In this document: positions 15,680 to 23,070 of the stretch, piece by piece | Numbering within the stretch: position 1 is the first letter of the stretch | Layout of the letters: the number at the start of each line of letters is the position of its first letter | Source of the DNA: JBBIRT01 sp037441725 | GTDB lineage: Bacteria > Desulfobacterota > BSN033 > UBA1163 | Length of the DNA: 25,839 nucleotides | Direction of reading: 5' to 3' | Assembly: GCA_037441725.1 (NCBI GenBank) | Contig: JBBIRT010000033.1 | Span: 1-25,839 of the forward strand | The notes under the pieces: generated by a model | What the model saw: the letters and a program-made list of their open reading frames with translations, nothing else | What the model was told of the DNA's origin: nothing | Databases searched by the model: none | Translations under genes and position numbers: made by a program

Positions 15680-15691
15680 ATACCATGGTAT
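15680..15691. promoter_or_regulatory. Perfect 12-bp palindrome upstream of fliK
   Basis: ATACCATGGTAT is its own reverse complement. It lies about 108-119 bp upstream of the predicted start of the sigma-54-like fliK promoter, a usual distance for an enhancer-binding site. A palindrome of this size can arise by chance, and the protein that might bind is unknown. Confidence 0.3.
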
Positions 15692-15771
15692 ATTCTTTTT
15701 CTATTTTCTTAACTTTTTGAAAATTAATAGATTTCTTATCCATCAGATTAATTCAAAAAATGATAGGGGGG

Positions 15772-15788
15772 TTGGCATCCTGTTTGCT
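15772..15788 (+). promoter_or_regulatory. Sigma-54 (RpoN) promoter for fliK-flgD-flgE
   Basis: TTGGCATCCTGTTTGCT has the invariant GG (15774-15775) and GC (15786-15787) exactly 10 bp apart, matching the TTGGCA-N6-TTGC type of -24/-12 element. Transcription would begin at about 15798-15800, only 3-5 nt before the fliK ATG. Hook genes under sigma-54 control are usual in proteobacterial flagellar cascades. Confidence 0.75.
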
Positions 15789-15802
15789 CAAAGATAGCCA
15801 TC

Positions 15803-17437
15803 ATGGAAATGATAACTCTTCCTATCCCTGATCAAAGCCATTTTGAAAGAAAGGGATTAGACCAAGATTCAAAGTATCCTTTTGAGGGATTTGATCTCCT
15901 TCTCGCTAAGAGATTTCAATCTGAAATAGAAGGCTATGGCGTTGTATCTGTTGGATCCCTTTTCGCTCTTTTAGAAAATACGATCCATTTAAATGATCCT
16001 GTTCAAGATCTCTATCTAAACCCTGTTAGAGTGCCTGAGGTACTCCAACAAGAGGGCTTCCCCAGGGCTTTAACCCTCTTATTTCCTCAAAAGGAAATTA
16101 ATTTATCCTTACGACAACCCCCGATAGAAGCTGAGCTTTGCACAGGGCAAACCAATGAGCTTTCTAACCGAGTCAATGGGGCCTCTCTTATATCTTCTTT
16201 GTCAGAGGATCCCCTTTCTGACATCCTCCCCTCAGTCCTTATTTCTGAAAGCATTTTTCCCTCTTCCTCTATCGTTGAATTTGATCCCCAAAAGGATTTT
16301 CGAGAACCTTCTGATCCAATATCTTCAAAAGGGTTCAGTTCACAAGAAGGGAGAGCTTCCCCAGCCATAAAGACTCAGGAGAATATTTTCAATTTCTATT
16401 TCCAATCCTTATTCTGGGAGAAGGAGGGAGGGGAGGAACCCCTTCCTCCTCATGAATTGATGAGTAAGAATTTATCTCCAAATGGCCATCTCCATTTAAC
16501 TCCTGAGAATCCAAGCCAATTTTTCATTGACAAAGAACCTTTGATTTCCCTAAAGGGCTTGAATAATTTTAACCAGGGTAGGGGTAAGAATTCTAATGAA
16601 TTCATCCATCAATCTTTCAAAGAGGTTTCAAAGAGCATCGAGATTCCAAAGGTCGTTCAAAAACTCCTTTCACGAGAAGGAGAGGGTATTGAGATTGAAG
16701 ACCTGAAAGAACCGAGTCCCATTCGAGCCAAAGAATCCTTTTTCCCTAACGATAAGGAGGAAAAGACTCCCCAATCCTTCGAATTTAAATTGAAGACGAT
16801 CACCAGGGATGAGTCCGAAATGTTAATCCCCTTGAAAGAGACAAAAGGGCTTTATGAAGATGATGGAAAGGGTCCCTTTACAAACTTCAAAGAGTACCAT
16901 CCCAAAGAGCCTTTATTCAATCACTCTATTGAATCTCCTAAGGCGATCTCATCCTCATTTAAAGGGATGGTTCATCCTCCTCTTTCCCCACCATTGAAGA
17001 TAGATCCCTTTGAGATCTATCAACACATCAGCAAGCAGATCATATGGTCCATTAGAAATAATGGGGAGAAGATTAAAATGGCATTGGATCCTCCTCAATT
17101 AGGAAGTTTATTATTGGAAATAGACAGAGATAAGGGAAATATCAGAACCACAATCTGGGCAGAGAATCTGGTCACCAAAGAGATATTGGAGCATCATCAA
17201 ATTCAACTTGAAAAAATCTTAAGAGACGAAGGATTCAGATTGGAGAAGTTCGAAGTCTTTCTCCAACAGGATATGGAAACCCTTCGCCACCGGGAAGATG
17301 CGGTGGAGGATCGAAGGCAGGCTCAAAGGAGATATAAAGGAGAATCCCTCCATGCTCCTTTAGTCTCCTTAGAGACCCCCCTACAGGGAACGGCTTCATT
17401 CCACTGGGGAAGTCAATATTTAGATCTATTTGTATAA
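15803..17437 (+). CDS. fliK: Flagellar hook-length control protein FliK
   Basis: FliK is secreted during hook growth, measures hook length and switches the export gate (FlhB) to filament substrates. The 544-residue protein has a long, poorly conserved, S/P/E-rich N-terminal ruler-like part. Its conserved C-terminal hook domain spans about residues 405-490: IKMALDPPQLGSLLLEIDRD, then IRTTIWAENLVTKEILEHH and the LRDEGFRLEKFEVFL segment. A charged tail follows. The ATG at 15803 is the first usable start after an in-frame TAG at 15764; no Shine-Dalgarno sequence precedes it. The predicted sigma-54 start point leaves a leader of only 3-5 nt, so initiation may be leaderless. flgD follows after 15 nt. 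The C-terminal identity is firm; the exact start is less so. Confidence 0.88.
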   Translation: MEMITLPIPDQSHFERKGLDQDSKYPFEGFDLLLAKRFQSEIEGYGVVSVGSLFALLENTIHLNDPVQDLYLNPVRVPEVLQQEGFPRALTLLFPQKEINLSLRQPPIEAELCTGQTNELSNRVNGASLISSLSEDPLSDILPSVLISESIFPSSSIVEFDPQKDFREPSDPISSKGFSSQEGRASPAIKTQENIFNFYFQSLFWEKEGGEEPLPPHELMSKNLSPNGHLHLTPENPSQFFIDKEPLISLKGLNNFNQGRGKNSNEFIHQSFKEVSKSIEIPKVVQKLLSREGEGIEIEDLKEPSPIRAKESFFPNDKEEKTPQSFEFKLKTITRDESEMLIPLKETKGLYEDDGKGPFTNFKEYHPKEPLFNHSIESPKAISSSFKGMVHPPLSPPLKIDPFEIYQHISKQIIWSIRNNGEKIKMALDPPQLGSLLLEIDRDKGNIRTTIWAENLVTKEILEHHQIQLEKILRDEGFRLEKFEVFLQQDMETLRHREDAVEDRRQAQRRYKGESLHAPLVSLETPLQGTASFHWGSQYLDLFV

Positions 17438-17452
17438 GAAAGGAGATTTAAA

Positions 17453-18112
17453 ATGGGTGTCACATCAATAGAGTCTTCAACCTATTCTAATCCATTTATC
17501 AACCCATCCAAAAGAAAGACCTCACTCAATCAAGAAGACTTTTTAAACCTCTTTATCACCCAGATGAAATTTCAGAACCCTTTAGATCCCTTAGATACTT
17601 ACCAAATGGGATCTCAAATCGCCCAATTTAGCAGTCTTGAGGCATTAAAGCAAATGAGTCAATCTCTCCAAAACATGGCCACCTATCAAACTTCGATGAG
17701 CAGTCTCCAAGCGGTTAATCTCATTGGAAAAAAGGTCGAAGTGGCAGGGAATCGATTGTGGGTTCATCAGGGAGAGGTCTCTGAAGGATATTATCAGTTG
17801 GATAGACCCGGGAGGGTGATTGCCCAGATCTATGATGAGCAGGGCGATCTGATTCGAATCCTTGAAGAAGGGTTTAAAGATACCTCAAAACAGAAATTGG
17901 TTTGGGATGGTAGAGATCAACAAAATAGGATGCAACCAGACGGGGCATTTACCTTCATCATTTCAGCAGTGGACGGAAATGGTCAATCCATTCCTATCTA
18001 TCCTTCAAGCATCGGAACCATTGATGGAGTTTATTTTGAAAATGGAGTTGTATATTTGAACTTAGGTTCTGAGAGAGTCACTTTAAGCGATATCATCGGG
18101 GTCATAGGCTAA
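17453..18112 (+). CDS. flgD: Flagellar hook capping/assembly protein FlgD
   Basis: FlgD caps the growing hook and guides FlgE polymerisation. The 219-residue protein has the diagnostic N-terminal block: LNQEDFLNLFITQMKFQNPL then DPLDTYQMGSQIAQFSSLEAL. The C-terminal half has the FlgD FNIII/Tudor-like fold with GRVIAQIYDEQGDLIRIL, WDGRDQQNRMQPDGAF and the closing VTLSDIIGV. The ATG at 17453 is preceded by AAAGGAGA. It is 15 nt after fliK and 18 nt before flgE. No flbD-like or TIGR02530-type small gene lies between flgD and flgE, although many related clusters have one there. Confidence 0.96.
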   Translation: MGVTSIESSTYSNPFINPSKRKTSLNQEDFLNLFITQMKFQNPLDPLDTYQMGSQIAQFSSLEALKQMSQSLQNMATYQTSMSSLQAVNLIGKKVEVAGNRLWVHQGEVSEGYYQLDRPGRVIAQIYDEQGDLIRILEEGFKDTSKQKLVWDGRDQQNRMQPDGAFTFIISAVDGNGQSIPIYPSSIGTIDGVYFENGVVYLNLGSERVTLSDIIGVIG

Positions 18113-18130
18113 CCGAGAAAGGAGGTTTTT

Positions 18131-19393
18131 ATGTCCATTACATCATCATTCTATTCAGGCTTAAGTGGTCTGGATACCCATGCGACGGCTATGCAAGTGA
18201 TAGGAGATAATATAGCCAACCTTCATACCACAGGATTTAAAAGCAGTAATGTCCACTTTGAGGATGTCCTGGGCGTTTCTCTCACAGGGGTTTCAGGTGG
18301 GAATCAGACCGGGGCAGGGGCCAAGATATCCACGGTCGATGCAGAATTCATCCAGGGTTCTCTTATGACCACCAATGTCTCTACAGATGTGGCCATCAAT
18401 GGAAAGGGCTTTTTCATCGTTCAGGATCCCATGACTTCAGAGCTCTTTTATACAAGGGCCGGCCATTTCAGTCTGGATAACCAGGGATATTATGTCAACA
18501 CCTTAGGTTATCAAGTTCAGGGATACCTCTATGATAGCACAGGAACCTCATTGATTGAAACCCTATCCGATATTCAGATCAATCAAAACAGCATGATTCC
18601 TCCCAATGTCACCACTGAGGTGAATATGGTGCTAAATCTGGATGCCTCAGCCTCACCTCTCACGTGGGATATCACCGATCCTGGAAATACTTCCCATTTT
18701 TCTACGGCACTCAATATTTATGATTCTTTAGGTCAATCCCATCAGATCAGGGTCTATTTTACGAAGACCGCAGATCAGACCTGGGAATGGAATGCAGTGA
18801 TCGATGGGGCAGACGTCCAGGGAGGAACTTCAGGGGTTCTTGAATCTTATGGAACAGGGACACTTGAGTTTGATACCTCAGGTTCCCTGACCACGGCTAT
18901 GCCGGTTGATTTTTATACCGAAGATATCACCTTTGCCAATGGACTTTCTGCAACAGCTTCGACTATCGATTTTACAGACACAACCCAGTATGGCTCAGCC
19001 ACTGCCATTCAGGTCCTTAATCAGAATGGCTATGCTGCAGGCACGGTTTCTGGAGTGAGCATTGATGAGGAGGGTAACATCATTGCTAATTATACGAACG
19101 GGACACGCAGGAGAATTGCCCGTCTCGCCCTGGCTGATTTCCCCAATCTCAATGGTCTCTTAAGAAAAGGAGCTACCCTCTATCAGGCGACCACAACCTC
19201 AGGCGATCCTCTCTACAATAAACCAGGGGTGGGGGGAATGGGAAATATTTCAGCCTCTATGTTGGAGGAATCCAATGTCGATATGGCAGCTGAATTTATC
19301 AAGATGATCATTATTCAAAGGGGATACCAAGCCAATACCAAGGTCATTACGACCACAGATGAGATGCTGGCCCAATTGATCAATATCCGATAG
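18131..19393 (+). CDS. flgE: Flagellar hook protein FlgE
   Basis: FlgE forms the curved hook that joins the flagellar rod to the filament. At 420 residues it is a normal size. The N-terminal rod-type helix SFYSGLSGLDTHATAMQVIG with DNIANLHTTGFK is diagnostic, and the NGKGFFIVQD segment marks the second domain. The C-terminal block SNVDMAAEFIKMIIIQRGYQ with NTKVITTTDEMLAQLINIR pairs with the N-terminal helix in the export-competent protein. The middle is Thr/Ser/Gly-rich, as expected for surface-exposed domains. The ATG at 18131 has a strong AAAGGAGG upstream. A 14-bp inverted repeat after the stop probably ends the operon. Confidence 0.97.
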   Translation: MSITSSFYSGLSGLDTHATAMQVIGDNIANLHTTGFKSSNVHFEDVLGVSLTGVSGGNQTGAGAKISTVDAEFIQGSLMTTNVSTDVAINGKGFFIVQDPMTSELFYTRAGHFSLDNQGYYVNTLGYQVQGYLYDSTGTSLIETLSDIQINQNSMIPPNVTTEVNMVLNLDASASPLTWDITDPGNTSHFSTALNIYDSLGQSHQIRVYFTKTADQTWEWNAVIDGADVQGGTSGVLESYGTGTLEFDTSGSLTTAMPVDFYTEDITFANGLSATASTIDFTDTTQYGSATAIQVLNQNGYAAGTVSGVSIDEEGNIIANYTNGTRRRIARLALADFPNLNGLLRKGATLYQATTTSGDPLYNKPGVGGMGNISASMLEESNVDMAAEFIKMIIIQRGYQANTKVITTTDEMLAQLINIR

Positions 19394-19406
19394 TCATTTA
19401 TCCGAT

Positions 19407-19457
19407 TTGAGGTTAAAGGTGAAGGAGAGGGTTTTAAGCTTAGACCTTTAACCTCAA
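19407..19457 (+). terminator. Probable transcription terminator after flgE
   Basis: TTGAGGTTAAAGGT (19407-19420) and its exact reverse complement (19444-19457) form a 14-bp stem around a 23-nt loop, followed by CCCATTTTTCT. The T run is short and the loop is large for a classical intrinsic terminator, but the place between the two flagellar units fits. Confidence 0.6.
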
Positions 19458-19687
19458 CCCATTTTTCTCCTTCCTGTTGAGACCCCTGAAAAAATATTTA
19501 AAAAGATTTCTTAGACTGGAAAGGTGGAGTGAAAGAGCCTTTAAAAGGACTCTTTCAGAACTCTCCTGTCAAACCCTTGACAATGAAATTGGAAATTGAC
19601 AGCCCCCCTTAATTTTCTGTTTTTCTTTTAGAATTGAAATGATTAATCATCTCAAACCCTTAGCAAAGTTATTTAAGGATTTTTAGA
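19458..19687 (+). other. Non-coding leader region upstream of fliL
   Basis: No convincing gene is visible in the 348-nt gap between flgE and fliL. After the terminator it holds an 11-bp interrupted stem at 19531-19556 (GAAAGAG...CTCTTTC), a TGTCAA-N4-TTGACA dyad at 19567-19582 with a third TTGACA half-site at 19596-19601, and a 12-bp palindrome ATGATTAATCAT at 19639-19650. These lie at distances suitable for activator binding to the sigma-54 promoter downstream. Confidence 0.5.
19567..19582. promoter_or_regulatory. Candidate enhancer (UAS) dyad TGTCAA-N4-TTGACA
   Basis: A perfect 6+6 bp dyad, also readable as TGT-N10-ACA, which is the half-site pattern known for NifA-type sigma-54 activators. 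It is 133-148 bp upstream of the predicted fliL transcription start, and a TTGACAG half-site follows at 19596-19602. The TTGACA could instead be a sigma-70 -35 element, but no good -10 lies at the right distance. Function is inferred. Confidence 0.4.
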
Positions 19688-19704
19688 TTGGCATATCCAT
19701 TGCT
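19688..19704 (+). promoter_or_regulatory. Sigma-54 (RpoN) promoter for fliL-flhA
   Basis: TTGGCATATCCATTGCT has GG (19690-19691) and GC (19702-19703) exactly 10 bp apart, with an intact TTGGCA and TTGCT. It closely resembles the fliK promoter element, sharing TTGGCAT at the -24 side. Transcription would start near 19715, leaving a leader of about 27 nt before the fliL ATG. Confidence 0.82.
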
Positions 19705-19741
19705 TTTACTATTTTTAAACTAAATTTTTAAGGTAGATTTT

Positions 19742-20272
19742 ATGGCTAATCCTCCTACGGAACAAGGGATTAAAGAGAAGGAAACTGATGAGTCAAGCCC
19801 AAAAAAGAAAAAGAGGAAGAAGGGTTTGATCCTCATGGCAGGGATTCTTCTTATTATGGGTGGTTTTTCTTCGGTCTATTTCTTAATGCCGGGGCTTCTT
19901 CCATTTTTTCATCGATCCAAAGAGACAGGTGAAACATCTAAGGTAGTAAAAAAAGAACATCCAAAAACCCAAGGGCATCTCTATGATATGGAATCGATCA
20001 TTGTCAATCTTGCTGATGTGGATATTCCGAGGTATCTGAAGATCCGAATTGAATTTGAAAGTGAGGAACTTAAGGCCAATGAGGAATTTGATCAACGATT
20101 ACCCCAGCTTAAAGATGCGATCATCACGATCTTATCTAGTAAGACCTATCAGGAGATCTATGAGATAGAGGGAAAGATCAAATTGAAGGAGGCAATGATC
20201 GAAAAGGCCAATCAATTATTTAAGAGTTTTAAGATAAAGTCTGTCTATTTTACTGAATTTGTCATTCAATAG
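19742..20272 (+). CDS. fliL: Flagellar basal body-associated protein FliL
   Basis: FliL is an inner-membrane protein near the MotAB stators that supports torque or stator stability. The 176-residue protein has a short cytoplasmic N-terminus with a K-rich stretch (residues about 20-28). One transmembrane segment follows at about 29-51 (GLILMAGILLIMGGFSSVYFLM). The rest is the periplasmic FliL domain, including MESIIVNLADVDIPRYLKIRI and the closing VYFTEFVIQ. The ATG at 19742 has AAGG about 8 nt upstream and is the first gene after the sigma-54-like promoter. fliM starts 10 nt after the stop. Confidence 0.94.
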   Translation: MANPPTEQGIKEKETDESSPKKKKRKKGLILMAGILLIMGGFSSVYFLMPGLLPFFHRSKETGETSKVVKKEHPKTQGHLYDMESIIVNLADVDIPRYLKIRIEFESEELKANEEFDQRLPQLKDAIITILSSKTYQEIYEIEGKIKLKEAMIEKANQLFKSFKIKSVYFTEFVIQ

Positions 20273-20282
20273 GAATGCCTTT

Positions 20283-21257
20283 ATGGAAAAGATATTATCT
20301 CAAGAAGAGATCGATGCCCTCCTTCGAGGGATGGAGGAAGGAAAAGTTGATACCCAGCCTGAACGATTAGATCGTTCAGGAGTACTCCCTTTTGATTTTA
20401 CCAATCAGGATCGAATCATTCGTGGCCGGATGCCTACCTTGGAAATCGTGAATGACCAATTTTCTCGATTATTCAGGAATACCCTCTCCTCTGCGCTTAG
20501 AAAGATGATCGACGTCAGTTCAAGAGGGGTTCAGATGATGAAATTTGGTGAATTTATTAAGACCCTCCCGGTTCCGAGTAGCCTTCATATCTTTAAGATG
20601 GAGCCTCTCCGAGGGCATTCCCTCTTAATTTTGGAATCGAAGTTAGTCTTTACCCTGCTTGATCTCTTTTTTGGGGGTTCAGGAAAGACTGCCTATCGTA
20701 TTGAGGGGAGGGAATTTACTGCAATAGAATCGAGATTAATCCATAAAGTTGTGACCTTGATCTTTACCGATTTAGAAAAGGCATGGGGAATGGTCCATTC
20801 CCTCAGGTTCCATTACATCCGAAGCGAGATCAACCCCCAATTCGCCACCATTGTCACCCCAACGGATCTGGTCATTACCATTCCGTTCGAAGTGGAATTG
20901 GAGGAATTTACAGGATTGATTACCCTGTGTATTCCCTATTTAAACATTGAGCCTATTAAAGCAAAACTCTATTCAGGTTATCAGAGTGATCAATTAGAAG
21001 CTGATCAGAATTGGATTGAGAACTTTCTGGAACGGTTAAAAGGGGCTGAGGTTGAGATCAAGGTGGAGTTAGGGAGACGATGGATTACGGTTCAAGACCT
21101 TCTCCAGTTGAGGATTGGAGATACCTTTGTCCTCGAAAAAGAAGTGACTGAACCATTGATTGCTCAGGTTCAGGGGGTAAACAAATTTTTTGTCAAAGCA
21201 GGAACGTATGGAGGGAATAGGGCAGTTCAAATTGAAGGCAAGATTCTCCCTTCATAG
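20283..21257 (+). CDS. fliM: Flagellar motor switch protein FliM
   Basis: FliM is part of the C-ring and binds phosphorylated CheY to reverse rotation. I chose the ATG at 20283, giving 324 residues, because it yields the classic N-terminus MEKILSQEEIDALLRGM with the CheY-binding LSQEEIDALL peptide, and AGGA lies 8 nt upstream. An in-frame TTG at 20259 would add 8 residues and overlap fliL. The middle domain contains FDFTNQDRIIRGRMPTLEIVN, the GG-G-like segment near FFGGSGKTAYRIEGREFTAIE, and a C-terminal FliN-like domain (about 255-324) with GRRWITVQDLLQLRIGDTF. fliN follows after 17 nt. Confidence 0.97.
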   Translation: MEKILSQEEIDALLRGMEEGKVDTQPERLDRSGVLPFDFTNQDRIIRGRMPTLEIVNDQFSRLFRNTLSSALRKMIDVSSRGVQMMKFGEFIKTLPVPSSLHIFKMEPLRGHSLLILESKLVFTLLDLFFGGSGKTAYRIEGREFTAIESRLIHKVVTLIFTDLEKAWGMVHSLRFHYIRSEINPQFATIVTPTDLVITIPFEVELEEFTGLITLCIPYLNIEPIKAKLYSGYQSDQLEADQNWIENFLERLKGAEVEIKVELGRRWITVQDLLQLRIGDTFVLEKEVTEPLIAQVQGVNKFFVKAGTYGGNRAVQIEGKILPS

Positions 21258-21274
21258 GAGTGAGGTGAAAGGGT

Positions 21275-21619
21275 ATGGAACAAGATTTTAATCATCCAAT
21301 CAGTGAAAAAGAAGGGAAAACAGGGCCCGAGACAAACCCTGCCCCCTCTAAAGAGTTTTCCAACTTGGAATTTATTCTGGATATCCCATTGGAGGTTACC
21401 GTTGAATTGGGTCGAGCTAAAATGCTCATCAGCGAGCTACTCCATTTGGGACAGGGTTCTGTCATCGAATTGACAAAACTGGCAGGTGAGCCCATGGAGA
21501 TTTTGGTTAATCAGAAATTGATTGCCCGAGGAGAGGTTGTGGTGGTGAACGAAAAGTTTGGAGTGAGACTCACCGATATCATTAGCCCTGCAGAGAGGGT
21601 CAAGCAGTTGGGAATGTGA
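21275..21619 (+). CDS. fliN: Flagellar motor switch protein FliN
   Basis: FliN forms the lower ring of the C-ring and docks export substrates through FliH. The 114-residue protein has a variable N-terminal 30 residues. The SpoA/FliN domain then runs LDIPLEVTVELGRAKMLISE-LLHLGQGSVIELTKLAGEP and ends with the RGEVVVVNEKFGVRLTDII block. All are family features. The ATG at 21275 has GAGGTGAAAGGG upstream. The stop region (ATGTGAGGGG) provides the Shine-Dalgarno sequence for the next gene, so the two are probably coupled. Confidence 0.96.
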   Translation: MEQDFNHPISEKEGKTGPETNPAPSKEFSNLEFILDIPLEVTVELGRAKMLISELLHLGQGSVIELTKLAGEPMEILVNQKLIARGEVVVVNEKFGVRLTDIISPAERVKQLGM

Positions 21620-21627
21620 GGGGTTCA

Positions 21628-22005
21628 ATGGCTTGGGCTTTTATAAAGATGCTTCTAGCCTTGGGAGGGGTATGTTTCGTTTTAATCTTCTTAGCCAGAG
21701 TTTTAAAACGAAATGGGGTCGGGAAAGGGAATATTCCTTCACACTCCGGGATCAGGTTATTAACTACCCAATGGATCGCACCCCATAAATATATCTCTTT
21801 GGTTGAAATCGCTGGAGAGGTTTTTGCCTTAGGGATTTCTGAAACCCAAATCAATCTCCTGACCAGGATAGAAAATAGGGATTTCATAGAGAGATTATCT
21901 GAAAAGGGGTCAATGAGGACAGACCCTCTCCCCCTCTTTCCATATTTGCCGATTCGGTATAGGGCTCCAAAGATCGGGTTATTGAGGAGACTCTATGGAA
22001 GGTAA
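21628..22005 (+). CDS. fliO: Flagellar biosynthetic protein FliO
   Basis: FliO helps assemble the FliP core of the flagellar export gate. The 125-residue protein has one N-terminal transmembrane helix (AFIKMLLALGGVCFVLIFLA, residues about 4-23). A short cytoplasmic domain follows, with the weakly conserved RLLTTQWIAPHKYISLVEIA and GEVFALGISETQINLL blocks typical of FliO/FliZ. I chose ATG 21628 with GAGGGG just upstream; GTG at 21616, overlapping the fliN stop, is a possible alternative adding 4 residues. fliP overlaps its end by 11 nt. FliO is poorly conserved, so the call rests on the helix, the domain pattern and the position between fliN and fliP. Confidence 0.88.
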   Translation: MAWAFIKMLLALGGVCFVLIFLARVLKRNGVGKGNIPSHSGIRLLTTQWIAPHKYISLVEIAGEVFALGISETQINLLTRIENRDFIERLSEKGSMRTDPLPLFPYLPIRYRAPKIGLLRRLYGR

Positions 22006-22777
22006 ATCTTGTCCCTTCATTCAGACCTTGCGGATCATGGGAATGGTTTTTCTTCTCCTCCTTCTCATCCATTCTCCTCTCATGGCCCAAACACAGATTG
22101 TCCCGATTCCAACTATAAAGGTCGGAATTGAAGAATCGAAGAATCCCGGCGAGGTTTCTGTTCTGATTCAGATCCTTTTCCTCTTAACCATCCTTTCCCT
22201 GGCCCCTGCGATTCTCATCATGATGACCTCCTTTACCCGTCTGGTGGTGGTCTTCTCCTTTCTGAGAAGCGCCCTTGGAATCCATCAGATGCCCCCAAAC
22301 CAGATTCTAATTGGCCTCTCCCTCTTTTTGACCTTTTTCATCATGACTCCTGTCTGGCAAAACGTAAAAGAAAATGCCCTCACTCCCTATATGGAGAAGA
22401 AGATCTCTCAAGAAAAGGCCTTGGAAGAGGCAATGAAACCTGTTCGACAATTTATGCTCAAACAGACCAGGGAAAAGGACCTTGCCTTGTTCATCAATAT
22501 TGCCAAGACCCCAAAGCCAAAAACCCGAGAGGAGGTCTCCACCACGGTTCTCCTTCCTGCGTTCATGATCAGCGAGCTGAAAACTGCCTTCCAAATGGGA
22601 TTCATCCTCTTCCTTCCCTTTTTGGTGATTGATATGGTGGTTTCCAGTGTGTTGTTGTCCATGGGCATGATGATGTTACCCCCGGTGATGATCTCTTTGC
22701 CATTTAAAATTTTACTCTTTGTTCTTGTGGTCGGATGGAACCTCCTCGTGGGGTCCCTGGTGAGGAGCTTCTATTAA
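21995..22777 (+). CDS. fliP: Flagellar type III export gate protein FliP
   Basis: FliP pentamers form the core of the export pore with FliQ and FliR. The 260-residue protein has a cleavable-type signal sequence (residues about 1-31, ending near SPLMAQ), as seen in flagellar but not virulence homologues. Conserved blocks are ILSLAPAILIMMTSFTRLVVV, FLRSALGIHQMPPNQIL, LPAFMISELKTAFQMGFILF and VLLSMGMMMLPPVMISLPFK, then a C-terminal helix. Four transmembrane segments are visible. The ATG at 21995 lies inside the fliO end and has AGGAGA upstream, suggesting translational coupling. fliQ follows after 10 nt. Confidence 0.97.
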   Translation: MEGKSCPFIQTLRIMGMVFLLLLLIHSPLMAQTQIVPIPTIKVGIEESKNPGEVSVLIQILFLLTILSLAPAILIMMTSFTRLVVVFSFLRSALGIHQMPPNQILIGLSLFLTFFIMTPVWQNVKENALTPYMEKKISQEKALEEAMKPVRQFMLKQTREKDLALFINIAKTPKPKTREEVSTTVLLPAFMISELKTAFQMGFILFLPFLVIDMVVSSVLLSMGMMMLPPVMISLPFKILLFVLVVGWNLLVGSLVRSFY

Positions 22778-22787
22778 AGGAGGAGAG

Positions 22788-23057
22788 GTGAACCCTGATC
22801 TTATTCTCCCCATTGCAAAAGAGACGATTGAAGTGACGTTATACCTCTCCTTACCCATTATGGGGGTGGGATTATTGGTTGGGTTGCTCATCAGTCTTTT
22901 TCAGGCGGTTACCCAGATTCATGAAATGACGCTAACCTTTGTCCCGAAAATTATTGCTGTATTAATCTGTCTCCTGTTTCTTTTGCCCTGGATGATGCAA
23001 AAGATGATCTTCTATACGGAACAGCTCATCCTCCATCTACCCAATTATGCCCATTGA
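22788..23057 (+). CDS. fliQ: Flagellar type III export gate protein FliQ
   Basis: A small (89-residue) two-helix membrane protein of the export gate, wrapped around FliP and FliR. The first helix has TLYLSLPIMGVGLLVGLLIS, the characteristic FQAVTQIHEMTLTFVPK loop follows, and the second helix is IIAVLICLLFLLPWMMQKM. It starts with GTG at 22788, behind a strong AAAGGAGGAG. The Shine-Dalgarno sequence for fliR overlaps its stop codon. Confidence 0.96.
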   Translation: MNPDLILPIAKETIEVTLYLSLPIMGVGLLVGLLISLFQAVTQIHEMTLTFVPKIIAVLICLLFLLPWMMQKMIFYTEQLILHLPNYAH

Positions 23058-23070
23058 GGAGATAAGGCAG

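Noticed and set aside
19577..19605. A sigma-70 promoter using TTGACA upstream of fliL
   Set aside because: No acceptable -10 hexamer at 16-18 bp from either TTGACA copy (19577 or 19596).
23047..23070. A longer FliR overlapping the end of fliQ
   Set aside because: No ribosome binding site before 23047, whereas 23071 has GAGGAG and AAGG upstream and gives a family-like N-terminus.
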